Positions 16,916 through 23,663 are shown, counted from the stretch's first letter. The stretch: DNA of 31,696 bases from Streptococcus pneumoniae (GCF_001113365.1 NZ_CKYA01000014.1:1-31696); one strand, 5' to 3'. The notes: generated from the sequence alone by a model not told the origin. Program-made: numbers and translations.

Positions 16916-17482
16916 TTAGTAATCAAATGATAGTATACTCTGGTCAAGTTCGTCTTGACTATAACCGATATATCCTAGTGTGATGTCTGGTGTGGAATGA
17001 TTGAATATCTTTTGTAGGATAGCTACATTACTATTCTTTTTGTAATGATGATATCCAAATGTCTTCCTCATCGAATGAGTTCCTATATGATTCAAACCTA
17101 CATATTTGGCTGCATCTTGAAGTATTTGATAGACTGCTACTCTTCCAATGTGTGTGATACGAACACCATCTGTTCTCTTTTTCTTTTTACTTGGAAAGAG
17201 ATAGTCGTACTCTGCTAACTGATTATCTTTAATGTATCGATTGATTTCTTTTCTGAGAGGGGGGCTGATTGGAAAATACCTTATCTTACCAGTCTTCTTC
17301 TCTTTTAGTTCAATCCTATCAGCAATTACTTGCTTGACTTGAAGAGGTACTATGTCGCTCACTCTTAAACCAGAGTAGATTCCAAACATGAATAAAACAT
17401 AGTTTCTATCACTTTTGTTTTTCAAGTAATCTTTGATTCGTTCTATATCGTCTAAATCACGAATTGGTTCTACTTTCTTCAT
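16916..17482 (-). CDS. Tyrosine recombinase, phage-internal (XerC/D-like, catalytic domain only)
   Basis: 188 residues from the ATG at 17482 (MKKVEPIRDLDDIERIK), which follows GGAAAGGAGAGGTAC; a reading 14 codons longer lacks a signal. Catalytic residues are visible as SGLRVSDI (Arg), THSMRKTFGYH (H..R) and the Tyr near GYIGYSQDEL; the K is in EKKTGKIRYF. It lacks the N-terminal arm and core-binding domains of true integrases. Similar short recombinases occur in streptococcal phages between arpU and the packaging genes. The substrate is unknown; resolution of multimers or control of late genes has been proposed for such proteins, but the sequence does not show it. Confidence 0.88.
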   Translation of the reverse strand: MKKVEPIRDLDDIERIKDYLKNKSDRNYVLFMFGIYSGLRVSDIVPLQVKQVIADRIELKEKKTGKIRYFPISPPLRKEINRYIKDNQLAEYDYLFPSKKKKRTDGVRITHIGRVAVYQILQDAAKYVGLNHIGTHSMRKTFGYHHYKKNSNVAILQKIFNHSTPDITLGYIGYSQDELDQSILSFDY

Positions 17483-17502
17483 GTACCTCTCCTTTCCTAC
17501 AT

Positions 17503-17522
17503 AAAAAGCCACTGGTCGTGGC
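17503..17522 (-). terminator. Intrinsic terminator after the tRNA-like RNA
   Basis: Minus strand: GCCAC, loop GACCA, GTGGC, then TTTTT. It ends a transcript 9 bases after the tRNA-like structure and before the recombinase. Confidence 0.7.
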
Positions 17523-17531
17523 ATTGAATAT

Positions 17532-17631
17532 GACAGTAGCTGGAATTGAACCAGCTGGTCTAGCAGTAAAACGCACGTTTGGTAAAAGTTTCACGGAGAC
17601 CCAAACAACCTGCTAACCTGTCCTTACTGTC
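17532..17631 (-). ncRNA. tRNA-like structured RNA without a normal anticodon arm
   Basis: 100 nt. The ends form a perfect 7-bp acceptor-like stem (GACAGTA / TACTGTC) with a following A in the discriminator place. Directly inside lies a perfect T-arm: GCTGG, TTCAATT, CCAGC. The middle is not tRNA-like. TAGCAG pairs with CTGCTA, and inside are GTTT/AAAC hairpins (or GTTTGG / CCAAAC with an 18-nt loop). No 5-bp/7-nt anticodon arm fits. Promoter, leader hairpin, RNA and terminator form a discrete unit. It may be a degenerate or odd long-arm tRNA, or a tRNA mimic. CCA is not encoded. Confidence 0.6.
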
Positions 17632-17633
17632 TA

Positions 17634-17649
17634 AGAGGCTGAAGCCTCT
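17634..17649. other. Leader hairpin AGAGGCT-loop-AGCCTCT
   Basis: Perfect 7-bp stem with a 2-base loop, 3 bases before the tRNA-like RNA. On plus it is followed by ATATTTTTAGG, so it might also stop plus-strand transcripts. Confidence 0.5.
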
Positions 17650-17701
17650 ATATTTTTAGGAGTCCTCATGACTGTACGTTGCCCAATCATTGGATAATAC
17701 T

Positions 17702-17710
17702 ATTTTAGCA
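17702..17710 (-). promoter_or_regulatory. Probable late promoter, extended -10 (TGCTAAAAT)
   Basis: Extended -10 about 20 bases downstream of four tandem 11-bp repeats and with no clear -35, as in activator-dependent promoters. Transcription would start near 17695, producing the leader, the tRNA-like RNA and the late genes by readthrough. Confidence 0.5.
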
Positions 17711-17730
17711 CCTTTTTCCGCTCCAATTCT

Positions 17731-17774
17731 CCCAAGATTTTCCCAGATTTTTCCCAAGATTTTCCCAGAAATCA
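17731..17774 (-). repeat. Four 11-bp tandem repeats, candidate ArpU binding site
   Basis: On plus: CCCAAGATTTT, CCCAGATTTTT, CCCAAGATTTT, CCCAGAAATCA, one per 11 bases, so all lie on one face of the DNA. They abut the arpU stop codon and precede the late promoter, the place where a late activator should bind. Confidence 0.75.
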
Positions 17775-18200
17775 CTTATAAACTAAAAGGTTGCTCGCTT
17801 GATAAGACTCCGCGAACTCTAGTAGAGCTTTGTTCAATATCCGATAATACTCACTAGATGAGTAGCCTAGTTCTGAATAAATGCTGTAGTCTTCCCTCCT
17901 TTTCTTCCTGCAATATCGTTCGATTAGGATACGTGTGTATTCCATATCAGAAAGATTGTTGATTGCTTTAGCGATTAGTTCTAAATCCTGCTGAGCTGAC
18001 ACTCTACGCACGACCATGCTTTCTACTTGCTTACTTGTCTGACCACTTGATGACCTTGGTTCAAGTGAGTAGGATATTGTTATTTTGGGGGCGTATTCTT
18101 CTCCAGCTATCCGTCTCAGACGACTGTATTTTTTTAGTACTTTGATAGCTTCCTTTCTGGTTTTCTTTTCATCGATGATATCCAATAACTCTATTTGCAC
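17772..18200 (-). CDS. arpU: ArpU-family late transcription regulator
   Basis: 142 residues, GTG start after GAGGAGGAG. The N-terminus is charged helix with the RRIAGEEYAPKIT segment; the C-terminal half (SDMEYTRILIERYC, then YSIYSELGYSSSEYYRIL) is the sigma-70-like helix-turn-helix found in ArpU proteins. The family controls late gene and lysis expression in Gram-positive phages. It is the last gene of the early arm and is directly followed by tandem repeats and the late promoter. Confidence 0.85.
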   Translation of the reverse strand: MQIELLDIIDEKKTRKEAIKVLKKYSRLRRIAGEEYAPKITISYSLEPRSSSGQTSKQVESMVVRRVSAQQDLELIAKAINNLSDMEYTRILIERYCRKKRREDYSIYSELGYSSSEYYRILNKALLEFAESYQASNLLVYK

Positions 18201-18276
18201 ACGAACTCCTCCTCATGATATAATAGTTATGCGAAACCATACCATGAAGGTCAGCCGTGTGCTGGCTTTTTTTCAT
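18169..18276 (-). CDS. Possible 35-residue coupled protein
   Basis: ATG at 18276 overlaps the XRE stop as ATGA, with CTCGGGAG six bases upstream. The reading is MKKSQHTADLHGMVSHNYYI and onward, ending inside arpU in another frame. Coupling favours it; the odd composition and an overlapping plus-strand RNA hairpin argue against it. Confidence 0.3.
   Translation of the reverse strand: MKKSQHTADLHGMVSHNYYIMRRSSCANRVIGYHR
18195..18224 (+). promoter_or_regulatory. Plus-strand promoter (TTGCAC, 18 bp, TGATATAAT)
   Basis: Extended -10 with a fair -35, facing against the operon inside the arpU start. A terminator hairpin follows within 50 bases. Confidence 0.5.
18231..18273 (+). ncRNA. Putative very short antisense RNA (about 43 nt)
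   Basis: Bounded by the promoter at 18195-18224 and a terminator: GTCAGC, loop CGTGT, GCTGGC, then seven T (18250-18273). It would overlap the XRE-arpU junction in antisense. It could also be only a stop for readthrough. Confidence 0.4.
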
Positions 18277-18506
18277 GCCCTACTCCCGAGAATAATATCA
18301 GCAGGAAAAGCAAAGTAAGTACAGATATCTTCTACATTATAAATATCCGGTACACTTTCCTCCTTCTCCCATTGAGCAATTAGGTAGCGACTATAGCCTA
18401 GTTTAGCTGCTAACTTTTCTTGTGACAGCTTCCTTTCCTTACGTTTTTGCTTTAGCAAGAAAGCAAACCTACTTGCTTGTCTTGGATTTAATTTATCATT
18501 CATCAT
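18273..18506 (-). CDS. XRE-family DNA-binding protein
   Basis: 77 residues with a clear helix-turn-helix (KERKLSQEKLAAKLGYSRYL, then QWEKEESVPD). It overlaps the upstream gene by 11 bases; the start may be the first or second ATG. It lies at the end of the early arm, next to arpU, so it may tune the early-to-late change; the target is unknown. Confidence 0.85.
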   Translation of the reverse strand: MMNDKLNPRQASRFAFLLKQKRKERKLSQEKLAAKLGYSRYLIAQWEKEESVPDIYNVEDICTYFAFPADIILGSRA

Positions 18507-18672
18507 CCACCTCGATCTTTACGACAGCTCTACCATTTGGATTTCTTCTTTGCGTGGATGCAAAAGTGTAATACTTTAACATCCTTTCAGCAATACCTGT
18601 TTCTTTACTGATTTCCGCAAGAGTTCCCAATGTTATGAACACGTCGCCTTGATATAACGCGTATTCACTCAT
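18496..18672 (-). CDS. Small phage protein, possible DNA-binding
   Basis: 58 residues from the ATG at 18672 (MSEYALYQGDVFITLGTLAE), set by GGAGATGGAAC. The TLAEISKETGIAERMLKYYT part looks like a compact helix-turn-helix. The gene overlaps both neighbours. Short relatives are common in streptococcal phages; function unknown. Confidence 0.75.
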   Translation of the reverse strand: MSEYALYQGDVFITLGTLAEISKETGIAERMLKYYTFASTQRRNPNGRAVVKIEVDDE

Positions 18673-18901
18673 GTTCCATCTCCTCAATCAGCCAATCAAG
18701 GTTCTTGCGCGCTTTCTTCAGGTCTTCAAGGCCGTTTTTCTTTTGAAACCGTAACATATACTTGATTGCGTTGCCCCAAAAGAAAGCAGACGCTCCGAAA
18801 AGATTCCCAACGAAGTTATGCACAACATCGATAGCCTCAAGACCGTTTGCACCCTGGTAGTGGCTTGGTTTATTTATATTGTCAATTATTTCTGGGTTCA
18901 T
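18665..18901 (-). CDS. DUF3310 protein
   Basis: 78 residues. INKPSHYQG, EAIDVV, FFWGNAIKYMLRFQKKNGLE and DLKKARKNLDWLIE are the conserved pattern of DUF3310 (nucleotide kinase-like phage protein by name only; activity not shown). It overlaps both neighbours by a few bases in the early operon. Confidence 0.88.
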   Translation of the reverse strand: MNPEIIDNINKPSHYQGANGLEAIDVVHNFVGNLFGASAFFWGNAIKYMLRFQKKNGLEDLKKARKNLDWLIEEMEHE

Positions 18902-19290
18902 TATTTATCCTCCAAAAGCTCTGGATTTTCATAGACGTTTCCGATGATTTCCTCGTCTTCAGTCCACGCATACCCATTTAGCAATCCCTTTAGATATATG
19001 GAAGGCATTCCGCCTATGAATGTGCCACCGTATTCTTTTTCTAAATATACTTCATGGAGACATCCTCTTGTACATTTAACGATGTCACCGATGAATACCT
19101 CCTTGCCGTTCTTGTCTTTGAGTCCTGTTGATTGCATGAGTTCGATTTCGTCAGGATAAGCTGTAATGTAATCATTCATTAAAGCATCGTTTAACTCAAA
19201 TTCTTCAATCTCGCTATCCTGAAAAAACATACATTCGACTGACATCAGTCTACCTAATTCATAATGCCACACTCTAAATTTCGGTATCAT
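18901..19290 (-). CDS. YopX-family protein
   Basis: 129 residues. KFRVWHYELGRLMSVECM, LMQSTGLKDKNGKEVFIGDI and the end WTEDEEIIGNVYENPELL are the YopX pattern. The family is common in Gram-positive phages and has no settled role. SD AGGAGGATTTGGC gives the ATG. Confidence 0.9.
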   Translation of the reverse strand: MIPKFRVWHYELGRLMSVECMFFQDSEIEEFELNDALMNDYITAYPDEIELMQSTGLKDKNGKEVFIGDIVKCTRGCLHEVYLEKEYGGTFIGGMPSIYLKGLLNGYAWTEDEEIIGNVYENPELLEDK

Positions 19291-19302
19291 GCCAAATCCT
19301 CC

Positions 19303-19437
19303 TCATATCTCAGCACCTACGTTATCAGCCTTGTAGATAACCATCGGCTTCTTCTCTTCCAAATCTCGAATCCTATCCATCTGCCAGATATTCAATCCAG
19401 CAGATAGCAGAATCCAGATAGCTATGAATCGTTTCAA
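19303..19437 (-). CDS. Small membrane protein, TTG start
   Basis: 44 residues (MKRFIAIWILLSAGLNIWQM). GAAGGAGGAGGTCATAAA precedes the TTG, which overlaps the previous stop by four bases. One N-terminal hydrophobic segment (residues 4-18) followed by a charged tail. Could be a small anchored protein or a holin-like accessory; not recognised. Confidence 0.7.
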   Translation of the reverse strand: MKRFIAIWILLSAGLNIWQMDRIRDLEEKKPMVIYKADNVGAEI

Positions 19438-19595
19438 TTTATGACCTCCTCCTTCAATTTAAGCTCAATCTCTAAGTAAAAGCTTTGATCAGGTATCTCC
19501 AGTATCGCTGTAGTGGTTTTACCATCAGAACCAACGATAATTTCTCCGATTGCCAAAACTAAGTCTCCAATTGTGCTATTTAGCGTAAGGCTCAT
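19434..19595 (-). CDS. Small phage protein of unknown function
   Basis: 53 residues (MSLTLNSTIGDLVLAIGEII). The ATG follows GAGGAGGTGGAGTG and shares a base with the DUF1642 stop (TGATG). It is a compact strand-rich protein with the segment SFYLEIELKLKEE. Not recognised further. Confidence 0.75.
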   Translation of the reverse strand: MSLTLNSTIGDLVLAIGEIIVGSDGKTTTAILEIPDQSFYLEIELKLKEEVIN

Positions 19596-20098
19596 CACTC
19601 CACCTCCTCAATCTCAATCCCTGGACAATCAAACACCCAGCCGAAGTTTGCGTCTTCTAGTTCTTTACGGGTGTGGGAATATATAACATCGTCTAAACTA
19701 AAGCTTTTTGTAAAGAAATACCTTTTCAAAAGTTCTCCATAACCCAACATATTTTCTTTAATATTCCCTTTAATCTTAACAAAATACCGCTTCTCTTTTT
19801 CAACCTCGTAGCCGTCAAGCCAAGCAAGACAGAATTTTTCGATGTTATTTTCGTAAAACCACTCAGGAACTTTCTTATCATAATGATCTTCAATTACTCT
19901 CATTGCACCGTAAACATGAAAATTGTTTTTCTTTTTAAATTCTATATATTCCGCCACACACTGCGGAACTTTGACTGGTTTTGGTTTATCTAGTTGTTCC
20001 AAGTCTTGCAGAAAAATTTGACGAGCTAGTTCTGCTCCTTCAGCATTCCATACACCCTCAAGTTTTTTATATTTCTCAATCAATTCCTGCTTATTCAT
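19595..20098 (-). CDS. DUF1642 protein
   Basis: 167 residues from the ATG at 20098, which follows GGAGGAAACTAAG. MNKQELIEKYKKLEG, QCVAEYIEFKKKN and LAWLDGYEVEKEKRYFVKI are the DUF1642 pattern of streptococcal and lactococcal phages. Function unknown. Part of the early accessory block. Confidence 0.88.
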   Translation of the reverse strand: MNKQELIEKYKKLEGVWNAEGAELARQIFLQDLEQLDKPKPVKVPQCVAEYIEFKKKNNFHVYGAMRVIEDHYDKKVPEWFYENNIEKFCLAWLDGYEVEKEKRYFVKIKGNIKENMLGYGELLKRYFFTKSFSLDDVIYSHTRKELEDANFGWVFDCPGIEIEEVE

Positions 20099-20099
20099 C

Positions 20100-20417
20100 T
20101 TAGTTTCCTCCATAAATCAAATAAACTGCAATAACTACCTGAGACATTCCTGGCGAATAGCCAACCCAATCATCAAACTCCTTAGATTTTGGCAACCAAC
20201 CCTTAGTAGCTCCCAAATCATAGTCTGTAGGCTTTTCATCAGCGAAGATGCATTCCATCGCTCCCATAAACGTCATACCATCTTCTGCCATTTCCCCAAA
20301 ATAGTCCGCCCGGTCTTTCACTGCTTGTGGTAAATCTTGCTGGGGAGGTTGCGGCTTCCCGTCTTCTACCGTCCAGTTGTATACTGCATTAACTTTTTTC
20401 TTTAACTCTTCCATCAT
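20100..20417 (-). CDS. Phage protein of unknown function
   Basis: 105 residues (MMEELKKKVNAVYNWTVEDG). Acidic, with a Pro/Gln-rich linker (GKPQPPQQDLPQ) and a Trp-containing C-terminus (FDDWVGYSPGMSQ). Overlaps the upstream gene by 29 bases. No family recognised. Confidence 0.75.
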   Translation of the reverse strand: MMEELKKKVNAVYNWTVEDGKPQPPQQDLPQAVKDRADYFGEMAEDGMTFMGAMECIFADEKPTDYDLGATKGWLPKSKEFDDWVGYSPGMSQVVIAVYLIYGGN

Positions 20418-20598
20418 CTTCCAACTCCTCCGCTTTCCGTCTTAATTCTTTATTCTTTTTCTTCAACAAATCGCGCTCCAGCGCTCTAATCCGTCTCTTG
20501 CGTGCATCACACGGCTTCGAATACTCGATTATCTTCTCTTCGTTTTGCTCGATTGTGCGTTTCAGTCCATCAATGACTGTTCGTTTATCATAATTCAT
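20389..20598 (-). CDS. Small charged coiled-coil protein
   Basis: 69 residues, almost entirely charged helix (LKRTIEQNEEKIIEYSK, then RALERDLLKKKNKELRRK). It overlaps both neighbours. Function unknown; might be a nucleic-acid or protein adaptor. Confidence 0.75.
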   Translation of the reverse strand: MNYDKRTVIDGLKRTIEQNEEKIIEYSKPCDARKRRIRALERDLLKKKNKELRRKAEELEDDGRVKEKS

Positions 20599-20752
20599 CT
20601 TCTAAAAATCTTTCAATAGCTTCTCTGTAGGAGACTTCCACCAGACCGTCTAAGTCGTTCAGGGCTTCAATATAGTCTGGACGCCCTTGTCCATACTGCT
20701 CTTTCAAAAATTCAACAAAGAGATGAATTTCCTGATAGGTTACTCCAACCAT
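20588..20752 (-). CDS. Small acidic phage protein
   Basis: 54 residues (MVGVTYQEIHLFVEFLKEQY). The ATG at 20752 follows GGGAGGTAAGAAAT; the stop overlaps the next gene by 11 bases. Helical, acidic C-terminus. Not recognised, but the strong translation signal and tight overlap support a real gene. Confidence 0.8.
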   Translation of the reverse strand: MVGVTYQEIHLFVEFLKEQYGQGRPDYIEALNDLDGLVEVSYREAIERFLEDEL

Positions 20753-20781
20753 ATTTCTTACCTCCCACTAAAAATGTAACG

Positions 20782-20886
20782 TTATTGATCATCTTTCTTT
20801 TCCTTTCTTGCTGCACGTTCCCCGACTAAATAGCCGAGAAATAACCACAGAATAGCCATTCCAAATTCTTTAATAAGTTCAATCAT
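20782..20886 (-). CDS. 34-residue single-span membrane protein
   Basis: MIELIKEFGMAILWLFLGYL, then a basic tail. CAGGAGGAGAAAAAA precedes the ATG, which overlaps the upstream stop. One transmembrane helix (residues 8-21) and a Lys/Arg tail on the inside. Many phages carry such mini-proteins in the early arm; role unknown. Confidence 0.7.
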   Translation of the reverse strand: MIELIKEFGMAILWLFLGYLVGERAARKEKKDDQ

Positions 20887-21106
20887 TTTTTTCTCCTCCT
20901 GAAAAAGTCGCTAAATAGTAACAATCCTTCGAACCGTAGTCAAACCGTGTCGTCCGCTGACCAATGTGCTTCTGAAATCTTGGATGAGTGATAGCCGAGA
21001 AAACCCACTGATGATCTTCCATCTGTTCAATGAGATCATCGACATTGTCAAACGTTCCAAGGTAAAACTTGCAGTGCCCGTTGTAGACGAAGTAAAGCTC
21101 TAACAT
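20879..21106 (-). CDS. Phage protein of unknown function
   Basis: 75 residues from the ATG at 21106 (MLELYFVYNGHCKFYLGTFD), sharing one base with the previous stop (TGATG). It has strand-helix alternation and several aromatics (HQWVFSAITHPRF). Not recognised. SD is the GGAGGTGGA-like end of the upstream gene. Confidence 0.75.
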   Translation of the reverse strand: MLELYFVYNGHCKFYLGTFDNVDDLIEQMEDHQWVFSAITHPRFQKHIGQRTTRFDYGSKDCYYLATFSGGEKND

Positions 21107-21300
21107 CACTCCACCTCAACGGGATAAAAATTCCCAAAGGAACCCCTCAAAGCCTTACCAACCTGTACGGCTGCCCCACGAGAAACAAACCGCATGGCTT
21201 TCTTCTCCTCTGAACATGAAATGTCCAAACCAGTCACACCAATAACTACGGACCTCAGAAACGGCTTATCCTCTCTTGTCCCATGTCTTAAAATAAACAT
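21106..21300 (-). CDS. Small basic phage protein of unknown function
   Basis: 64 residues (MFILRHGTREDKPFLRSVVI). ATG after AATGGAGGTGGCTG. Strand-rich, with FVSRGAAVQVGKAL near the end. It lies directly after the helicase loader and may be part of replication, but no motif shows this. Confidence 0.75.
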   Translation of the reverse strand: MFILRHGTREDKPFLRSVVIGVTGLDISCSEEKKAMRFVSRGAAVQVGKALRGSFGNFYPVEVE

Positions 21301-21314
21301 CAGCCACCTCCATT

Positions 21315-22085
21315 CTAAAAATATTGCTTCCGCTTGTTTGTCAAGTCGTTGAAAACCATTAAATGGTCTTTATCCACACCCTTCATCAGTCTGGACATAA
21401 AGGGTCTGCCATATCTTTTCTGAATATCAGCAGAAGTCAAATTGGTGGTAATGATTGTATTTGAACGCTTATTCAGGATATTGTAGAGAATAGTAAACGA
21501 CCATTCGCTATCCTTTTCCATTCCCAAATCATCCAAAACCAAGAACTTAGCACTGGCAATTTTATTGACCAGAAACTCCTCCTGACTAAAATCAGCTTTA
21601 ATCTTCATCAACAAGTCCGTCACGTTGATGAAGATAGCAATCTCTTTCGTGTACTCAGATAGAGCCTTAACCATCGCAAAGGCCAAATGGCTCTTACCTG
21701 TTCCAGCTTCTCCTTGTAACACGATGTTGTTCCTAGCACCCTCAAACCACTCACGACAAATCCTCTTTGCAAAAACTAGCTTTTCTGCTTCTTTTTCAGT
21801 TGGTGTTTCAAAATTGTCCAAAGTCGCATTTTTCAAAACCTCATCATAAAGAGAAAACTTCTCAAGATAGTATTTCCTCTCTCGCTCATTCTCAGCGTCG
21901 GCCAATTCATTCACTCTTGCTTGATTTTCCTCATGAATCCGCTCAGATTCACACATGCGGCATACAACACTCTCAGTCCGCAATATTTTTATCAAAGGAA
22001 TATTATGCTTGTCGCAAAGCTCTTTCTGTTGTTCTGTATTCCTGTGATAAGATAAGGCAATTTCATCAAACACATTGTCTACCAT
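21315..22085 (-). CDS. DnaC-type helicase loader
   Basis: 256 residues from the ATG at 22085, set by GGAGG nine bases before it. N-terminal zinc finger-like C..C (CRMCESER). AAA+ core: Walker A GEAGTGKSHLA, Walker B FLVLDDLGMEK, sensor segment TIITTNLT, arginine finger region SRLMKG. It should load the host replicative helicase at the phage origin with the replisome organiser encoded two genes upstream. Confidence 0.9.
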   Translation of the reverse strand: MVDNVFDEIALSYHRNTEQQKELCDKHNIPLIKILRTESVVCRMCESERIHEENQARVNELADAENERERKYYLEKFSLYDEVLKNATLDNFETPTEKEAEKLVFAKRICREWFEGARNNIVLQGEAGTGKSHLAFAMVKALSEYTKEIAIFINVTDLLMKIKADFSQEEFLVNKIASAKFLVLDDLGMEKDSEWSFTILYNILNKRSNTIITTNLTSADIQKRYGRPFMSRLMKGVDKDHLMVFNDLTNKRKQYF

Positions 22086-22237
22086 GACAGACGACCTCCG
22101 CATTCATGCCAGCTAGCCATTTCAGACAAGCAAGCAACCACTTGATGAATTGGCTGGTTGGCTAAAAGAGTTTTCTTCTCGTAGCTTAACGGATAATAGT
22201 CAATCTCGAATTGCTCAATTAGTTCTAAAATCCCCAT
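22079..22237 (-). CDS. Small protein between replisome organiser and helicase loader
   Basis: 52 residues (MGILELIEQFEIDYYPLSYE). Start at 22237 follows AGGAGGTAAGGGACGA; it overlaps rep by 13 bases and dnaC by 7. The sequence includes HQVVACLSEMASWHECGGR. Not recognised. The exact fit between two replication genes suggests a partner in origin opening or helicase loading; that is inference. Confidence 0.8.
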   Translation of the reverse strand: MGILELIEQFEIDYYPLSYEKKTLLANQPIHQVVACLSEMASWHECGGRLSW

Positions 22238-23013
22238 TCGTCCCTTACCTCCTGTTCCGATGTTTTATCGTTTTGTTGTCCTGGACGACTGTAATTCTTT
22301 CCCTCTTTATATTTTTGGTCATTCTCATCTACCTGTTCAATCGATGTAAAACCTTTCTTTTTCCAATTCTCAAGAATGCCTCTTAGATACTTAAAACTAG
22401 GTTGATGAATCTCCGAAGTTATCTCAATTGCACGGTTTAACATATCAAAATTCATTCCATCAATTCCTACATATTCAAGCAACTGTTGATGTTGTTTATC
22501 GTTGATTCGAATACCACTATGTTTCAAATTTTCAGAGAGGCTGGAACTAGTCATCACCTTATTATTTTTATCTTTCTCTATCTCTTTATCTATATCTATA
22601 TCTCCGTTGCAAGTTGTTGCGATAGTGTTGCAATGCAACTTTTGTAATTCTCTGTGCTTACGACTTCTACGAGTACTCGCTGTTTCACTCCCAACCATCT
22701 CAGGAACCTGTTCTAAGAAATAATCACGGTCAGAGTTTCTAGTCAGCAATCCTTTGCTTTCTAAAAAAATCAATGTAATTTTAATATCTTCAACATTTTC
22801 GTCAATGACAAGAGCGATTTCTTCGGCTAGATTGTCAGCAAGTCCATCATAGTAAATATGCCCTCCGTCTTCCAAGCTAATTAACATCATTTTGAGATAA
22901 ATGATGGTATGTGTATCTCCGCCAGCAATCTTACGAAGTAGTTTCATCTCCTTTGACTTAAAGAAGTCCTGAGCAAGCTGGATCCAGAAATACCGCTTGT
23001 TTTTTAACGCCAT
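22225..23013 (-). CDS. Phage replisome organiser
   Basis: 262 residues from the ATG at 23013 (MALKNKRYFWIQLAQDFFKS), with the run of eight G bases as its ribosome-binding site; a GTG five codons earlier is less likely. N-terminal replisome organiser winged-helix domain (residues 1-120), an Asp/Ile/Lys-rich middle, and a DnaD-like C-terminal part (FKYLRGILENWKKKGF). It binds the phage origin and recruits the helicase loader. Origin-like repeats lie within the gene. Confidence 0.9.
   Translation of the reverse strand: MALKNKRYFWIQLAQDFFKSKEMKLLRKIAGGDTHTIIYLKMMLISLEDGGHIYYDGLADNLAEEIALVIDENVEDIKITLIFLESKGLLTRNSDRDYFLEQVPEMVGSETASTRRSRKHRELQKLHCNTIATTCNGDIDIDKEIEKDKNNKVMTSSSLSENLKHSGIRINDKQHQQLLEYVGIDGMNFDMLNRAIEITSEIHQPSFKYLRGILENWKKKGFTSIEQVDENDQKYKEGKNYSRPGQQNDKTSEQEVRDEWGF
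22560..22645. other. Candidate phage replication origin inside the organiser gene
   Basis: A perfect 13-bp palindrome GTTGCA-A-TGCAAC (22627-22639) with further GTTGCAA (22606-22612) and GTTGTTGCGAT copies, next to an AT-rich, strand-biased stretch (22560-22602, repeats of TATCT). In lactococcal and streptococcal phages the origin often lies in this gene. Confidence 0.5.
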
Positions 23014-23303
23014 AATCTCCCCCCCCACTTCCTACGGTTAGCGCGGTACTTCATCCGCATATCCTCATAGATGTACCTGCCTTCCAGCTCCATTTTTTCA
23101 ATCTTTAGCAGCTTATTTTTAAGCTCCACATCACGATAGTCCTTAGCTAGTTTTTCATAGTCTGTTAGGTATTCTTTGACTAGTAATAGATTTTTATAAT
23201 CGTTTTCCCATATCGTAATAAAATGTCTTGAAGTTGATTCCCTTCCTTCCAGTCCTTTAACAATCATAATCAGGTTATCCAGCGATTCAATCAATTCTTC
23301 CAT
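23004..23303 (-). CDS. Small coiled-coil protein upstream of the organiser
   Basis: 99 residues (MEELIESLDNLIMIVKGLEG). Helical with heptad character (KEYLTDYEKLAKDYRDVEL) and a basic C-terminus. GGAGGTCAGGAA precedes the ATG. Not recognised. Confidence 0.75.
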   Translation of the reverse strand: MEELIESLDNLIMIVKGLEGRESTSRHFITIWENDYKNLLLVKEYLTDYEKLAKDYRDVELKNKLLKIEKMELEGRYIYEDMRMKYRANRRKWGGRLWR

Positions 23304-23318
23304 TTCCTGACCTCCTCA

Positions 23319-23639
23319 TTACAAAAATCTGATTGCAGACTGTTTAGGTTCTGGCAAAGCTAACAGCTCAGGGCGCAATCCTACAGGCGGTTCGTTGTCA
23401 TATGTGAATCCTTTGAACTCTCTGCGAATATTCTTGCGAATTTCTTGCCATTTGTCCTCTCTACCACGTTCATATGCATGATTACGCACTTGGATAATCA
23501 TAGACGCAAATTCTTGCTCTTCTCGTCTTTCTTCTTCCTTGCGTTGTTCCTGCAATTTGATATGACGGCAAGCCCCTGCAAATCCAAGCAGTAAGGCTCC
23601 AACCCCCATCAGCTGGTCTAAAATCGGTGGTTCAAACAT
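23319..23639 (-). CDS. Probable membrane-anchored coiled-coil protein
   Basis: 106 residues. Residues 8-25 (DQLMGVGALLLGFAGACR) may form a membrane segment; then a long charged helix (EQRKEEERREEQEFASM). ATG after AAGGAGATAAAA. First gene after the sRNA-carrying gap. Unknown function. Confidence 0.75.
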   Translation of the reverse strand: MFEPPILDQLMGVGALLLGFAGACRHIKLQEQRKEEERREEQEFASMIIQVRNHAYERGREDKWQEIRKNIRREFKGFTYDNEPPVGLRPELLALPEPKQSAIRFL

Positions 23640-23663
23640 TTTTATCTCCTTATCCTCTTTTTG

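Noticed and set aside
17731..17774. CRISPR-like array
   Set aside because: The tandem units are only 11 bp with no spacers; no other repeat in the window has the repeat-spacer form and no cas gene is present.
18244..18318. 24-codon hydrophobic plus-strand frame resembling a type I toxin
   Set aside because: Runs through a terminator hairpin and lacks a ribosome-binding site; no match to a toxin family I know.
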